Shown piece after piece: positions 37,384 through 46,319 of a stretch of 64,000 nt of DNA. This DNA comes from Peribacillus cavernae (GTDB lineage: Bacteria > Bacillota > Bacilli > Bacillales > DSM-1321). The position numbers and the translations under genes were made by a program. Positions within the stretch are counted from its first letter, which is position 1. The number at the start of each line of letters is the position of its first letter. The notes under the pieces were generated by a model, which ran no database searches, was not told the origin of the DNA, and saw only the letters and a program-made list of their open reading frames with translations. The stretch spans positions 542,367 to 606,366 of the forward strand of contig NZ_RYZZ01000007.1 of the NCBI RefSeq assembly GCF_003989135.1. Direction: 5' to 3'.

Positions 37384-37614
37384 ATGGGATTGATAAAGGT
37401 TACGAGATTAAACGGGAAAAGTTTTACGGTTAATGGGTTGTTCATCGAAACGGTAGAATCGCTTCCTGATACAACCATCACATTCACAAGCGGGAAGAAA
37501 ATTGTCGTGAGTGAAAGAGAGGAAGAGATTATCCAAGCTATTATTGCCTTTTACCGTATGATAAATGTTCTCGGGCTTCGTGATGATATGGGAGATAATG
37601 ATGATGAAAAATAA
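37384..37614 (+). CDS. swrD: Swarming motility protein SwrD (FlbD family)
   Basis: A 76-residue FlbD-family protein (VTRLNGKSFTVNGLFIETVESLPDTTITFTSGKK); in B. subtilis SwrD (YlzI) raises flagellar power for swarming. No SD lies at normal distance from ATG 37384; a stop codon just upstream excludes an earlier start, and TTG 37390 is an alternative giving the family-typical MIKVTRLNG. Its start follows the hairpin at 37348-37381. The stop overlaps fliL. Confidence 0.9.
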   Translation: MGLIKVTRLNGKSFTVNGLFIETVESLPDTTITFTSGKKIVVSEREEEIIQAIIAFYRMINVLGLRDDMGDNDDEK

Positions 37615-38032
37615 ACTGCTAAGAAATATGTTGATAATTCTGGCCGCGATCGCTCTTGTCGGGGTTATCGCGATTGTAGTGGTGACGAAGTTTTCAGGGG
37701 ATGGAACCGCAGCTAAAGAGCCGTCCATTGATGAAATAGTCGAATCTTCCGTGGAAATTCCTGAAATCACCACCAACCTTGCCAGCGGGGATTTCATCAA
37801 AATTACATTTACTGTCCAAACAGACAGCAAAAAAGCGAAAGAAGAGCTGGAAAAAAGAAATTTTCAGGTGAAGAATATCATCATTACCGAGCTGTCTGAA
37901 ATGAAATCCGCTGAATTGAAGGGGAAAGCCGGCAAAGAACAACTCCAGGAAAAAGTAAAGGCTGACGTTAATGGATTAATGCAGGAAGGGGATGTTGAAA
38001 AGGTCTATATTACCTCCTCTCTCCTTCAATAG
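37601..38032 (+). CDS. fliL: Flagellar basal body-associated protein FliL
   Basis: FliL is a single-pass membrane protein near the stators. The 143-residue protein has an N-terminal membrane helix (about residues 7-29) followed by an extracytoplasmic domain (IPEITTNLASGDFIKITFTVQTDSKKAKEEL). Three consecutive ATGs (37598, 37601, 37604) are possible starts; GGGAG upstream best fits 37601 or 37604. It overlaps swrD by 14 bp. Confidence 0.92.
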   Translation: MMKNKLLRNMLIILAAIALVGVIAIVVVTKFSGDGTAAKEPSIDEIVESSVEIPEITTNLASGDFIKITFTVQTDSKKAKEELEKRNFQVKNIIITELSEMKSAELKGKAGKEQLQEKVKADVNGLMQEGDVEKVYITSSLLQ

Positions 38033-38086
38033 TGCGCCACCAAGCAGAAATATCATTTTATAGAGGAATTATGGAGGTGATCACTA

Positions 38087-39085
38087 GTGCCTGGTGAAGT
38101 GTTATCACAAAATGAAATTGATGCGCTTTTGTCTGCTCTTTCAACGGGTGAGATGGATGCAGAGGAACTAAAAAAAGAAGAATCCGAGAAAAAAGTAAAA
38201 GTTTACGATTTTAAAAGAGCCTTGCGGTTTTCAAAGGATCAAATCCGCAGCTTGACAAGGATCCATGAAAACTTTGCCCGGCTATTGACTACATACTTTT
38301 CAGCGCAGCTGCGGACATATATCCAAATTTCGGTGGCTTCAGCCGATCAAATTCCCTATGAGGAGTTTATCCGTTCGATACCAAAGATGACGATATTGAA
38401 CGTCTTCGAAGTCCCGCCGCTGGATGGCAGGATTTTAATGGAGGTCAACCCTAACATTGCTTATGCCATGATGGACAGAGTACTTGGCGGGAAGGGTGTA
38501 AGTGTCAATAAGGTGGAAAACTTAACCGAAATTGAAACAAAAATCATGTCCAATCTGTTTGAAAGAGGTTTTGAAAATCTTCAGGAGGCATGGGCTGCCG
38601 TTGCTGAGATCGAACCGCTCCTGACTGATTTTGAAGTGAATCCGCAATTTCTGCAAATGGTTTCACCAAATGAAACAGTGGTGGTCATCTCACTGAATAC
38701 GCAAATCGGGGAAACAACTGGGATGATCAATATTTGTATCCCCCATGTTGTGTTGGAACCTATCATCCCTAAGCTTTCTGTCCATTATTGGATGCAGACA
38801 TCCAAAAAGGAAAGATTGCCAGAGGAAATTGTATCATTGGAGCAAAGGGTGAAAAAAGCCGATCTGCCGATCATAACTGAATTGGGCTCCACGGACATTT
38901 CCATCGAGGATTTTCTCCTGCTTGATGTCGGCGATGTAATTGAATTAAACCAGGCAATCGATGTACCGTTGACCGTAAAAGTTGGCGAAATTCCGAAATA
39001 TGCCGCACAGCCAGGGCAAGCCGGAAAAAAATTTGCCGTCCAAATTCTAGATACCTTGAAGGGGGGAGACGAAGATGGTAAATAA
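38087..39085 (+). CDS. fliM: Flagellar motor switch protein FliM
   Basis: FliM is the C-ring protein that binds CheY-P. The 332-residue protein has the N-terminal CheY-P-binding peptide VLSQNEIDALLSAL, a CheC-like middle domain and a C-terminal SpoA domain (ADLPIITELGSTDISIEDFLLLDVGDVIEL). It starts at GTG with a full GGAGGTGATCAC site. It overlaps fliY by 11 bp. Confidence 0.96.
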   Translation: MPGEVLSQNEIDALLSALSTGEMDAEELKKEESEKKVKVYDFKRALRFSKDQIRSLTRIHENFARLLTTYFSAQLRTYIQISVASADQIPYEEFIRSIPKMTILNVFEVPPLDGRILMEVNPNIAYAMMDRVLGGKGVSVNKVENLTEIETKIMSNLFERGFENLQEAWAAVAEIEPLLTDFEVNPQFLQMVSPNETVVVISLNTQIGETTGMINICIPHVVLEPIIPKLSVHYWMQTSKKERLPEEIVSLEQRVKKADLPIITELGSTDISIEDFLLLDVGDVIELNQAIDVPLTVKVGEIPKYAAQPGQAGKKFAVQILDTLKGGDEDGK

Positions 39086-40367
39086 TGAAATGCTTTCACA
39101 GGATGAAATCGATGCCCTTTTAAGAGGAACCGATGATACTGCATATGATAAAGCAGCTTCTCCCCTTATTGAAGACTTTTTATCCTCAATGGAGCAGGAT
39201 GCGCTTGGCGAAATTGGCAATATATCATTTGGAAGCTCAGCAACCGCTTTATCAACTTTGTTAAATCAAAAGGTCGATATTACGACACCGACGGTTTTAT
39301 TGATTGATAGAAGTAAGATTGATGAAGAATTTCCGCATCCTTATGTTGCGATCCAAGTGAATTATACAGAAGGCTTTTCCGGTGTCAATCTGCTTGTAAT
39401 CAAGCAAAGTGACGCGGCAATCATCGCGGACTTAATGCTTGGCGGAGATGGGGCGAATCCTTCAGACCTGCTTGGGGAAATCCAGCTGAGTGCCGTTCAG
39501 GAAGCGATGAATCAAATGATGGGTTCAGCCGCTACTTCGATGTCGACTATATTCAACAAAAAGGTGGATATTTCTCCTCCAAGTATTGATTTATTGAACA
39601 TAGAATCGGGAGAAGGCGAAAATTCGATCCCAAATGAACATTTACTCGTGAAAATATCATTTCGTTTGCGCGTTGGGGATTTAATTGATTCTAGTATCAT
39701 GCAATTACTGCCGCTTCCATTTGCAAAAAGCCTTGTCTCTGAATTATTGCATCCTTCCGACACAAATGGAGGGCCGACAGCTAGAATCGAAGATGTTCAA
39801 CAAATACAAGATGCAAATATCGGATCTGCATCAGTATATCAGGAACCACTGCATCAACGATCAATTGAATCGCCGCCGAATTCAAGCGGATATACACAAA
39901 TGCCTTATCAACAAGATGACAACCGGCGCGCGGAGGATTATAGTCAACCTGTCCAGGGTGGGTATCAGACCCCGCTGCAGCAAGCTTCTAATCAAAGCGC
40001 ATCACAGCATTTTGGTTCCGCTTATGGGCAAGTGCCTGGGCAGCAGGCAAACATTCAGCCAGCGAGTTTTTCTAACTTTGCGCCCTACCAGAAGCAGGAA
40101 CAAGAAACGAAAAATCTGAATATGCTCATGGATATCCCCCTGCAGGTGACTGTGGAATTGGGCAGGACAAAACGATCGGTTAAGGAAATTCTCGAACTTT
40201 CCTCCGGGTCAATTATCGAACTTGATAAGCTTGCCGGTGAACCGGTTGATATTCTTGTCAATAATCGTTTAATTGCCCAGGGTGAAGTGGTCGTCATTGA
40301 TGAAAATTTTGGTGTTCGCGTAACCGATATTGTCAGCCAGACAGACCGATTAAAAAAACTAAGATGA
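39075..40367 (+). CDS. fliY: Flagellar motor switch phosphatase FliY
   Basis: FliY is a FliN-like C-ring protein that also dephosphorylates CheY-P. The 430-residue protein has an N-terminal CheY-binding peptide MLSQDEIDALLRG, two CheC-type phosphatase motifs (ALGEIGNISFGSSATALSTL and SAVQEAMNQMMGSAATSMSTI), a long Gln/Asn/Pro/Ser-rich linker (about residues 235-345), and a C-terminal SpoA/FliN domain (LDIPLQVTVELGRTKRSVKEILELSSGSIIELDK in part). B. subtilis FliY is about 50 residues shorter, the difference lying in the linker. Confidence 0.95.
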   Translation: MVNNEMLSQDEIDALLRGTDDTAYDKAASPLIEDFLSSMEQDALGEIGNISFGSSATALSTLLNQKVDITTPTVLLIDRSKIDEEFPHPYVAIQVNYTEGFSGVNLLVIKQSDAAIIADLMLGGDGANPSDLLGEIQLSAVQEAMNQMMGSAATSMSTIFNKKVDISPPSIDLLNIESGEGENSIPNEHLLVKISFRLRVGDLIDSSIMQLLPLPFAKSLVSELLHPSDTNGGPTARIEDVQQIQDANIGSASVYQEPLHQRSIESPPNSSGYTQMPYQQDDNRRAEDYSQPVQGGYQTPLQQASNQSASQHFGSAYGQVPGQQANIQPASFSNFAPYQKQEQETKNLNMLMDIPLQVTVELGRTKRSVKEILELSSGSIIELDKLAGEPVDILVNNRLIAQGEVVVIDENFGVRVTDIVSQTDRLKKLR

Positions 40368-40385
40368 TTTGGGGGTTGCCGACAA

Positions 40386-40748
40386 ATGGCACATAAGATT
40401 TTAATAGTGGATGATGCGGCATTCATGCGCATGATGATAAAGGATATTTTATCGAAAAATGGATTTGACGTTGTCGGAGAGGCTGCTGACGGTGCAAAGG
40501 CTGTGGAAAAATACCGGGAAACACAGCCCGATTTGGTAACAATGGATATTACCATGCCCGAAATGGACGGAATAACAGCCCTTAAAGAAATAAAAAAAAT
40601 CAATCCGAACGCCAAGGTAATCATGTGTTCGGCTATGGGGCAGCAGGCAATGGTTATCGATGCGATCCAGGCAGGAGCCAAAGATTTCATCGTAAAGCCG
40701 TTCCAGGCAGACCGGGTGCTCGAAGCGATCAATAAAACATTAAGTTAA
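40386..40748 (+). CDS. cheY: Chemotaxis response regulator CheY
   Basis: Single-domain receiver of 120 residues. CheA phosphorylates Asp54 in LVTMDITMPEMDG; the acidic pair is in ILIVDDAAFMRMM and the conserved lysine in DFIVKPFQ. CheY-P binds FliM and FliY, encoded just upstream, and in Bacillus promotes counterclockwise rotation. GGGGGT precedes the start. Confidence 0.97.
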   Translation: MAHKILIVDDAAFMRMMIKDILSKNGFDVVGEAADGAKAVEKYRETQPDLVTMDITMPEMDGITALKEIKKINPNAKVIMCSAMGQQAMVIDAIQAGAKDFIVKPFQADRVLEAINKTLS

Positions 40749-40771
40749 TAGAGTAAGAGGGTGTCAGCAAC

Positions 40772-41428
40772 TTGTTTTCCATAAAAAAATCGTTTCAAAT
40801 TCTGCTTGTTGTTGCGATGGCCCTATTTGGTTTTGGCGGTCTGGCCGTCCATGCTGAAAACCTCGATGGAAGCGTAAAGGATTTTTTTGAACATCCTGGC
40901 AAACCGGCAGAAACAAAAGCGGATCACCCCGACAGCAAAGAAAAACCCGCAAGCTCCAAGAGCACAGCGCTCACCTTTTGGGATTTCCTGCGTATGGTTT
41001 TTGCAACGATCTTTGTAGTCGCACTTCTTTATGTGAGCTTGAGATTCATCAATAAGAAAAGCAGAACCTATCAGAAAGCAAATTTCATTGAAAATATCGG
41101 CGGGACAACCCTTGGCTCAAACCGCTCCGTCCAGCTTATCAAAGTAGGCAAGTCGATATTGGTTGTGGGTGTAGGAGAGACCATCCAGCTGTTAAAGGAA
41201 ATTGACAATCAAGAAGAATATCGGGAACTGCTGCAGGATTACAATCAAAAAATCGACCACTTGATCCAGCCTGGCGATATCATTTCGAAGCTCAAGCAAA
41301 GATTGGCCGTTCCGGATCGCAAAACAACCGGTTTTGCCTCTCAGTTGAAAAAACAGCTTGATGAGATAGCAGCTAGCAGGAAGCAGGCAATCGAAGAGCT
41401 TGATGAGCAGGAGCGAGACAGGACATGA
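40772..41428 (+). CDS. fliO: Flagellar export protein FliO (FliZ)
   Basis: FliO assists assembly of the FliP-Q-R export core. The 218-residue protein begins at TTG and has a signal peptide ending near AVHAEN, a charged extracytoplasmic stretch, a membrane helix ([19 protein letters not shown], about residues 71-90), and a FliO domain ([26 protein letters not shown]). The B. subtilis equivalent is named fliZ/fliO. Its stop overlaps fliP by 4 bp. Confidence 0.92.
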   Translation: MFSIKKSFQILLVVAMALFGFGGLAVHAENLDGSVKDFFEHPGKPAETKADHPDSKEKPASSKSTALTFWDFLRMVFATIFVVALLYVSLRFINKKSRTYQKANFIENIGGTTLGSNRSVQLIKVGKSILVVGVGETIQLLKEIDNQEEYRELLQDYNQKIDHLIQPGDIISKLKQRLAVPDRKTTGFASQLKKQLDEIAASRKQAIEELDEQERDRT

Positions 41429-42090
41429 ACGAATTCGTGAATTTTTTTAACAGCAGCGATCCTGCAAATGTCTCTTCTTCGGTTAAATTGCTTTTGCTTC
41501 TGACGGTTTTATCACTTGCACCGAGCATTTTGATACTGATGACCTGTTTTACGCGAATCGTGATTGTGCTTGGTTTTGTTAGGACATCGCTCGCAACGCA
41601 GCAGATGCCTCCGAACCAGGTGATCGTCGGGCTTGCCTTATTTTTGACGTTTTTTGTCATGGCTCCTACCTTTCAGGAAGTGAATAAAGAAGCACTCACT
41701 CCGTTACTCGAGGAAAAAATTGGTTTGGATGAAGCCTATGAACGGGCTTCAGGCCCTTTTAAAGAATTTATGAGTGCTCAGACCCGCCAGAAGGATCTTG
41801 CCCTGTTTTTGGATTATGCAAAAATGGATAAACCAAAGAGCATCCAGGATATCCCGCTGACAGCGTTAGTTCCGGCTTTTGCCATCAGTGAAATCAAAAC
41901 GGCGTTTCAAATCGGCTTTATGATCTTTATTCCTTTTCTAGTCATTGATATGGTGATTGCAAGTGTCTTGATGTCAATGGGGATGATGATGCTTCCTCCT
42001 GTGTTGATCTCGCTTCCTTTTAAAATTTTGTTATTCGTACTGGTAGACGGCTGGTATTTGGTTGTGAAGTCGTTATTACAGAGTTTCTAA
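41425..42090 (+). CDS. fliP: Flagellar export gate protein FliP
   Basis: Core of the type III export channel. The 221-residue protein has four membrane segments and the diagnostic [41 protein letters not shown] region and [18 protein letters not shown]. Its N-terminal region contains a hydrophobic signal-like segment ([18 protein letters not shown]). It overlaps fliO by 4 bp and fliQ follows by 15 bp. Confidence 0.97.
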   Translation: MNEFVNFFNSSDPANVSSSVKLLLLLTVLSLAPSILILMTCFTRIVIVLGFVRTSLATQQMPPNQVIVGLALFLTFFVMAPTFQEVNKEALTPLLEEKIGLDEAYERASGPFKEFMSAQTRQKDLALFLDYAKMDKPKSIQDIPLTALVPAFAISEIKTAFQIGFMIFIPFLVIDMVIASVLMSMGMMMLPPVLISLPFKILLFVLVDGWYLVVKSLLQSF

Positions 42091-42105
42091 GCAGGTGAAG
42101 ATGAG

Positions 42106-42375
42106 ATGAGTCCAGATTATGTTATCCAAGTGGCAGAACGTGGCATATACACGATCTTGATTGTTTGCGGCCCTATACTGCTCATTGCGCTGGGAGTAGG
42201 GCTTTTAATCAGCATTTTTCAGGCAACAACCCAGATTCAAGAACAGACCCTGGCGTTTGTCCCGAAAATTGTTGCCGTGTTGCTGGGGATTATTCTCCTT
42301 GGCCCGTGGATGCTTGGCCATATGCTGTCATACGCAAATGAAATTTTCAGCAATTTAAATAGATTTGTAGGGTGA
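42106..42375 (+). CDS. fliQ: Flagellar export gate protein FliQ
   Basis: Small (89-residue) export gate component with two membrane helices (TILIVCGPILLIALGVGLLISIFQATTQIQEQTL, and LGIILLGPWMLGHMLSYA). The QATTQIQEQTL motif is characteristic. AGGTGAAGATGAG precedes the start. Confidence 0.96.
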   Translation: MSPDYVIQVAERGIYTILIVCGPILLIALGVGLLISIFQATTQIQEQTLAFVPKIVAVLLGIILLGPWMLGHMLSYANEIFSNLNRFVG

Positions 42376-42378
42376 AAC

Positions 42379-43155
42379 ATGCAAGAGATCATTCCACAGT
42401 TTCCAGCTTTTTTACTCGTATTTGTACGCGTGGCATCATTCTTTGTCACGATGCCGATTTTTTCCTACCGGACAATCCCGGCGTCTTACCGTATCGGCAT
42501 CAGCTTTTTTCTCGCATGGCTGATGTTTTACACAATTGAGGCTCCAGTTTTTGAAATCGACGGAAGTTATTTCTTGTTGATCATCAAGGAAGCCCTTGTT
42601 GGTTTGCTGATCGGGTTTACTGCTTTCATGATTCTCTCCGCTGTGCAAATAGCCGGCGCTTTTATCGATTTTCAAACGGGATTTACGTTAGCGAACGTGA
42701 TTGATCCGCAGACAGGGGTGCAAAGTCCCATAATGGGACAGTATCTCTATACGATATCCCTTTTATTTTTACTTGGTGCAAACGGGCACCATTTACTGCT
42801 GGACGGAATCTTTTACAGTTATCAGTTCATACCGATTAATCAGTCCTGGATTCATTTTGGGGATAAAAATATGTTGGAATTTCTCGTAAAGGCATTTAAC
42901 CAGACATTTATCATTGCCTTTCAAATGTCGATACCGGTAGTGGGCAGTTTGTTTTTGGTCGATGTTGCACTTGGAATTGTCGCAAGGACCGTACCGCAAA
43001 TCAATATTTTTGTGGTCGGGCTGCCAGTGAAAATTATTGTCAGCTTTGTCGTCCTCATCATGGTCATGGGTTTGATGATGGTTGTTTTGCAACAGCTGTT
43101 CGATTATTTGATCGCTGTGATGCGAGGGTTAATGCAGTTGATCGGAGGAATCTGA
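42379..43155 (+). CDS. fliR: Flagellar export gate protein FliR
   Basis: Export gate component of 258 residues with about six membrane segments, including VFVRVASFFVTMPIF, IIKEALVGLLIGFTAFMI and the QIAGAFIDFQTGF motif. It packs with FliP and FliQ. It starts three bases after fliQ and ends one base before flhB. Confidence 0.96.
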   Translation: MQEIIPQFPAFLLVFVRVASFFVTMPIFSYRTIPASYRIGISFFLAWLMFYTIEAPVFEIDGSYFLLIIKEALVGLLIGFTAFMILSAVQIAGAFIDFQTGFTLANVIDPQTGVQSPIMGQYLYTISLLFLLGANGHHLLLDGIFYSYQFIPINQSWIHFGDKNMLEFLVKAFNQTFIIAFQMSIPVVGSLFLVDVALGIVARTVPQINIFVVGLPVKIIVSFVVLIMVMGLMMVVLQQLFDYLIAVMRGLMQLIGGI

Positions 43156-43156
43156 A

Positions 43157-44239
43157 ATGAATTGGTTACAGCTTGATTTACAGTTTTTCTCCGGGGAAAA
43201 GACGGAAAAAGCAACTCCGAAGAAGCGGCAGGATGCCAGAAAAAAGGGCCAGGCGGCGAAAAGCCAGGATGTTAACACGGCAGTCGTACTGCTTGCTGTG
43301 TTTATGCTGTTCATCGTCGCTGGTCCATTTATGAAAGAAACAATCATCGGGCTATTTACAGAATCGTTTCAAGAATCAATGCTGACAACGCTTACGGAAG
43401 AAAATGTACAATCCATCTTTATGAAGATGCTTAAGGAATCCGCAATCATCTTGGCACCTGTATTTGGGGTTGCCCTTCTTGCCGGAATCGCGGCGAATTT
43501 TATGCAAATCGGCTTTATGTTTTCGACTGAGGCGATTCAATTTAAGCTCGAAAAGATAGATCCAATCAAGGGCTTTAAACGGATTTTTTCATTAAGGGCG
43601 ATTGTCGAATTGCTAAAGTCGATCCTGAAAATAGCCCTGGTAGGACTTGTTGCTTTTTTTGTAATTTGGCAGCGGATGGATGACATCATGACGCTTTCAC
43701 AAACATCAGCGGCCGCTGCGATGGCAGTACTGGCGGATATTACTGTGGATGTTGGCCTATACGCTTCCGCGGTTTTATTGTTCTTGGCATTGCTTGATTT
43801 TCTGTACCAAAAATATGACTTCGAAAAAACGATTCGGATGTCCAAACAGGATATTAAAGACGAATATAAAAATATAGAGGGCGACCCGCTGATCAAATCA
43901 AAGATCAAGCAGAAGCAGCGAGAGATGGCGATGCAGCGGATGATGCAGGAAGTTCCCAGGGCGGATGTTGTCATAACGAATCCAACCCATTATGCCATTG
44001 CTTTAAAATATGACGAACAGAAACTGGATGCGCCTTATGTCATTGCCAAGGGTGTTGACTTTGTCGCCCAAAAAATAAAGTATGTGGCGAAGGAAAATGA
44101 TATCGTGATGATGGAAAACCGGCAGCTTGCCCGGGCGCTGTATGGCCAGACTGAAATCGGCCAGGCCATACCTGAAGAGTTTTTCAAGGCAGTCGCTGAA
44201 ATATTAGCGTTTGTATACAAAACAAAAGGACAGGTCTAA
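43157..44239 (+). CDS. flhB: Flagellar export switch protein FlhB
   Basis: FlhB sets export specificity and cleaves itself at NPTH. The 360-residue protein has a basic N-terminus (KTEKATPKKRQDARKKGQAAKS), four membrane segments and a cytoplasmic domain with NPTH at residues 275-278 and the downstream YAIALKYDEQKLDAPYVIAKG. Its C-terminal fragment is closely related to the small YlqH protein at 10952-11230. GGAGGAAT precedes the start. Confidence 0.97.
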   Translation: MNWLQLDLQFFSGEKTEKATPKKRQDARKKGQAAKSQDVNTAVVLLAVFMLFIVAGPFMKETIIGLFTESFQESMLTTLTEENVQSIFMKMLKESAIILAPVFGVALLAGIAANFMQIGFMFSTEAIQFKLEKIDPIKGFKRIFSLRAIVELLKSILKIALVGLVAFFVIWQRMDDIMTLSQTSAAAAMAVLADITVDVGLYASAVLLFLALLDFLYQKYDFEKTIRMSKQDIKDEYKNIEGDPLIKSKIKQKQREMAMQRMMQEVPRADVVITNPTHYAIALKYDEQKLDAPYVIAKGVDFVAQKIKYVAKENDIVMMENRQLARALYGQTEIGQAIPEEFFKAVAEILAFVYKTKGQV

Positions 44240-44282
44240 TAAATAGAGAGAGCAATGTTTTAACAGGTTAGGAGCGAAAAAA

Positions 44283-46319
44283 ATGTCAGCAAGAGATTTA
44301 ACAGTAATAATAAGTGTGATCATGATTGTAGCCATGTTGATTATCCCATTGCCGACATGGCTGTTGAGTATTTTGATTTTGTTTAATATATCTCTTGCCC
44401 TTTTAGTTCTGCTTACGTCAATGAATATGAAAGAGCCGCTCGAGTTTTCGATTTTTCCTTCCCTTTTATTACTGTTGACCCTTTTCAGGCTTGGTTTGAA
44501 TGTTTCTACAACGCGTGCGATCTTGACCCATGGTGAAGCAGGCGGAGTTGTCGAGACCTTTGGAACATTTGTTGTCGGCGGGAATATCCTTGTCGGAATG
44601 GTTGTTTTCTTAATCCTGATTATCATCCAATTCATCGTCATTACAAAAGGTTCAGAACGTGTTTCCGAAGTGGCCGCCCGTTTTACACTCGATGCGATGC
44701 CAGGAAAGCAGATGAGCATCGATGCTGATTTAAATGCAGGGATGATTTCTGAAGTCGAAGCCCGCGCGAGACGTGAAAAAGTAGGCCGGGAAGCCGACTT
44801 TTACGGTTCGATGGACGGTGCGAGCAAATTCGTGAAAGGTGATGCTATTGCAGGCATCATCATTGTCTTAATCAATCTAATCTTTGGCATGGTGATCGGG
44901 GTCATGCAGCAGGATTTAAGTCTTGGAGAAGCTGCCATGCACTTTTCCCTGCTGACGGTCGGTGACGGGATTGTCAGCCAGGTTCCGGCCCTGTTGATTT
45001 CCACGGCAACAGGCATCGTGGTGACGCGTGCCGCCTCACAGGGGAATCTTGGAGCGGATATCACTTCACAGCTGTTTAGATTTCCAACCATGCTTTATGT
45101 AACAGCCGGCACGATTTTCTTGCTCGGATTATTCACGCCAATTTCAGATATATTGACTGTTCCGATAGCCGGAATGCTTGCGTTTAGCGGGTATATGATT
45201 TCAAAAACGCCACAATCTGATCCACACGAGCTTCAGGAGATGGAAGAAGAGATGGAAACGGATGAAATGAAGAGTCCGGAAAGTGTTGTGAATCTATTAA
45301 GCGTGGATCCGATCGAATTTGAATTTGGCTATGGCCTGATTCCTCTCGCGGATGCTAACCAGGGAGGCGATCTACTGGACCGTGTTGTCATGATCCGCAG
45401 GCAGCTGGCGATTGAAATGGGGCTTGTCATCCCCGTGGTGCGGATACGGGACAATATCCAGTTGAAACCTAACGAATACCGCCTGAAAATTAAAGGAAAT
45501 GAAATGGCGCGCGGAGAGCTCCTGCTCGATCATTACCTGGCTATGAGCCCAGGCATTGAGGATGATACGATTGAAGGAATTGATACGGTGGAACCTTCTT
45601 TCGGACTGCCGGCGAAATGGATTTCAGAGGAAATGAAAGAACAAGCTGAAATGATGGGCTATACAGTTGTTGATCCGCCAAGCGTCGTGTCTACACACAT
45701 AACCGAAGTCATTAAAGCGAATGCCCACGAATTGCTTGGAAGACAGGAAACGAAACAGCTGCTCGACCATTTGAGGGAGTCAGCGCCAATCCTGGTTGAA
45801 GAAGTGTCGCCAAATCCATTAACGATCGGGGAAATCCAAAAGGTTTTAGCGAAATTGTTAAAAGAAAAGGTATCAATCCGCAATTTGCCTGTGATTTTTG
45901 AAACACTGGCTGATTACGGCCGCCTGTCCACAGATACGGACCTGCTCACCGAATATGTACGCCAGAATCTGGCGAGGCAAATAACGAATGGGCTGGCTGC
46001 AGGGGAGGATCATTTAAAGGTGATTACGTTGTCCGGCAGTGTTGAAAAACGGATAGCGGACGCTGTCCAGCAAACCGAGCATGGGAATTACTTATCACTT
46101 GATCCAAATGATTCTCAGGCCATCCTGGAATCGATTGCTTCTAAACTGGAAGAGCTTGCTTTAATGGAACAAACGCCGATTGTGCTTTGTTCTCCGGCCG
46201 TCCGCATGTATGTACGGCAATTGACAGATCGGTATTTTCCGCAGGTTCCGATTCTTTCCTATAATGAGTTGGAATCCAATGTGGAAGTACAAAGTATCGG
46301 GGTGGTGAACGTAGAATGA
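44283..46319 (+). CDS. flhA: Flagellar export protein FlhA
   Basis: FlhA forms the nonameric ring of the export gate and docks chaperone-substrate complexes. The 678-residue protein has eight N-terminal membrane segments (about residues 1-310), the conserved cytoplasmic FHIPEP loop region (TLFRLGLNVSTTRAILTHG, DAMPGKQMSIDADLNAGMI) and a large cytoplasmic domain (about residues 330-678). TTAGGAGCG precedes the start. The stop overlaps flhF by 4 bp. Confidence 0.97.
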   Translation: MSARDLTVIISVIMIVAMLIIPLPTWLLSILILFNISLALLVLLTSMNMKEPLEFSIFPSLLLLLTLFRLGLNVSTTRAILTHGEAGGVVETFGTFVVGGNILVGMVVFLILIIIQFIVITKGSERVSEVAARFTLDAMPGKQMSIDADLNAGMISEVEARARREKVGREADFYGSMDGASKFVKGDAIAGIIIVLINLIFGMVIGVMQQDLSLGEAAMHFSLLTVGDGIVSQVPALLISTATGIVVTRAASQGNLGADITSQLFRFPTMLYVTAGTIFLLGLFTPISDILTVPIAGMLAFSGYMISKTPQSDPHELQEMEEEMETDEMKSPESVVNLLSVDPIEFEFGYGLIPLADANQGGDLLDRVVMIRRQLAIEMGLVIPVVRIRDNIQLKPNEYRLKIKGNEMARGELLLDHYLAMSPGIEDDTIEGIDTVEPSFGLPAKWISEEMKEQAEMMGYTVVDPPSVVSTHITEVIKANAHELLGRQETKQLLDHLRESAPILVEEVSPNPLTIGEIQKVLAKLLKEKVSIRNLPVIFETLADYGRLSTDTDLLTEYVRQNLARQITNGLAAGEDHLKVITLSGSVEKRIADAVQQTEHGNYLSLDPNDSQAILESIASKLEELALMEQTPIVLCSPAVRMYVRQLTDRYFPQVPILSYNELESNVEVQSIGVVNVE

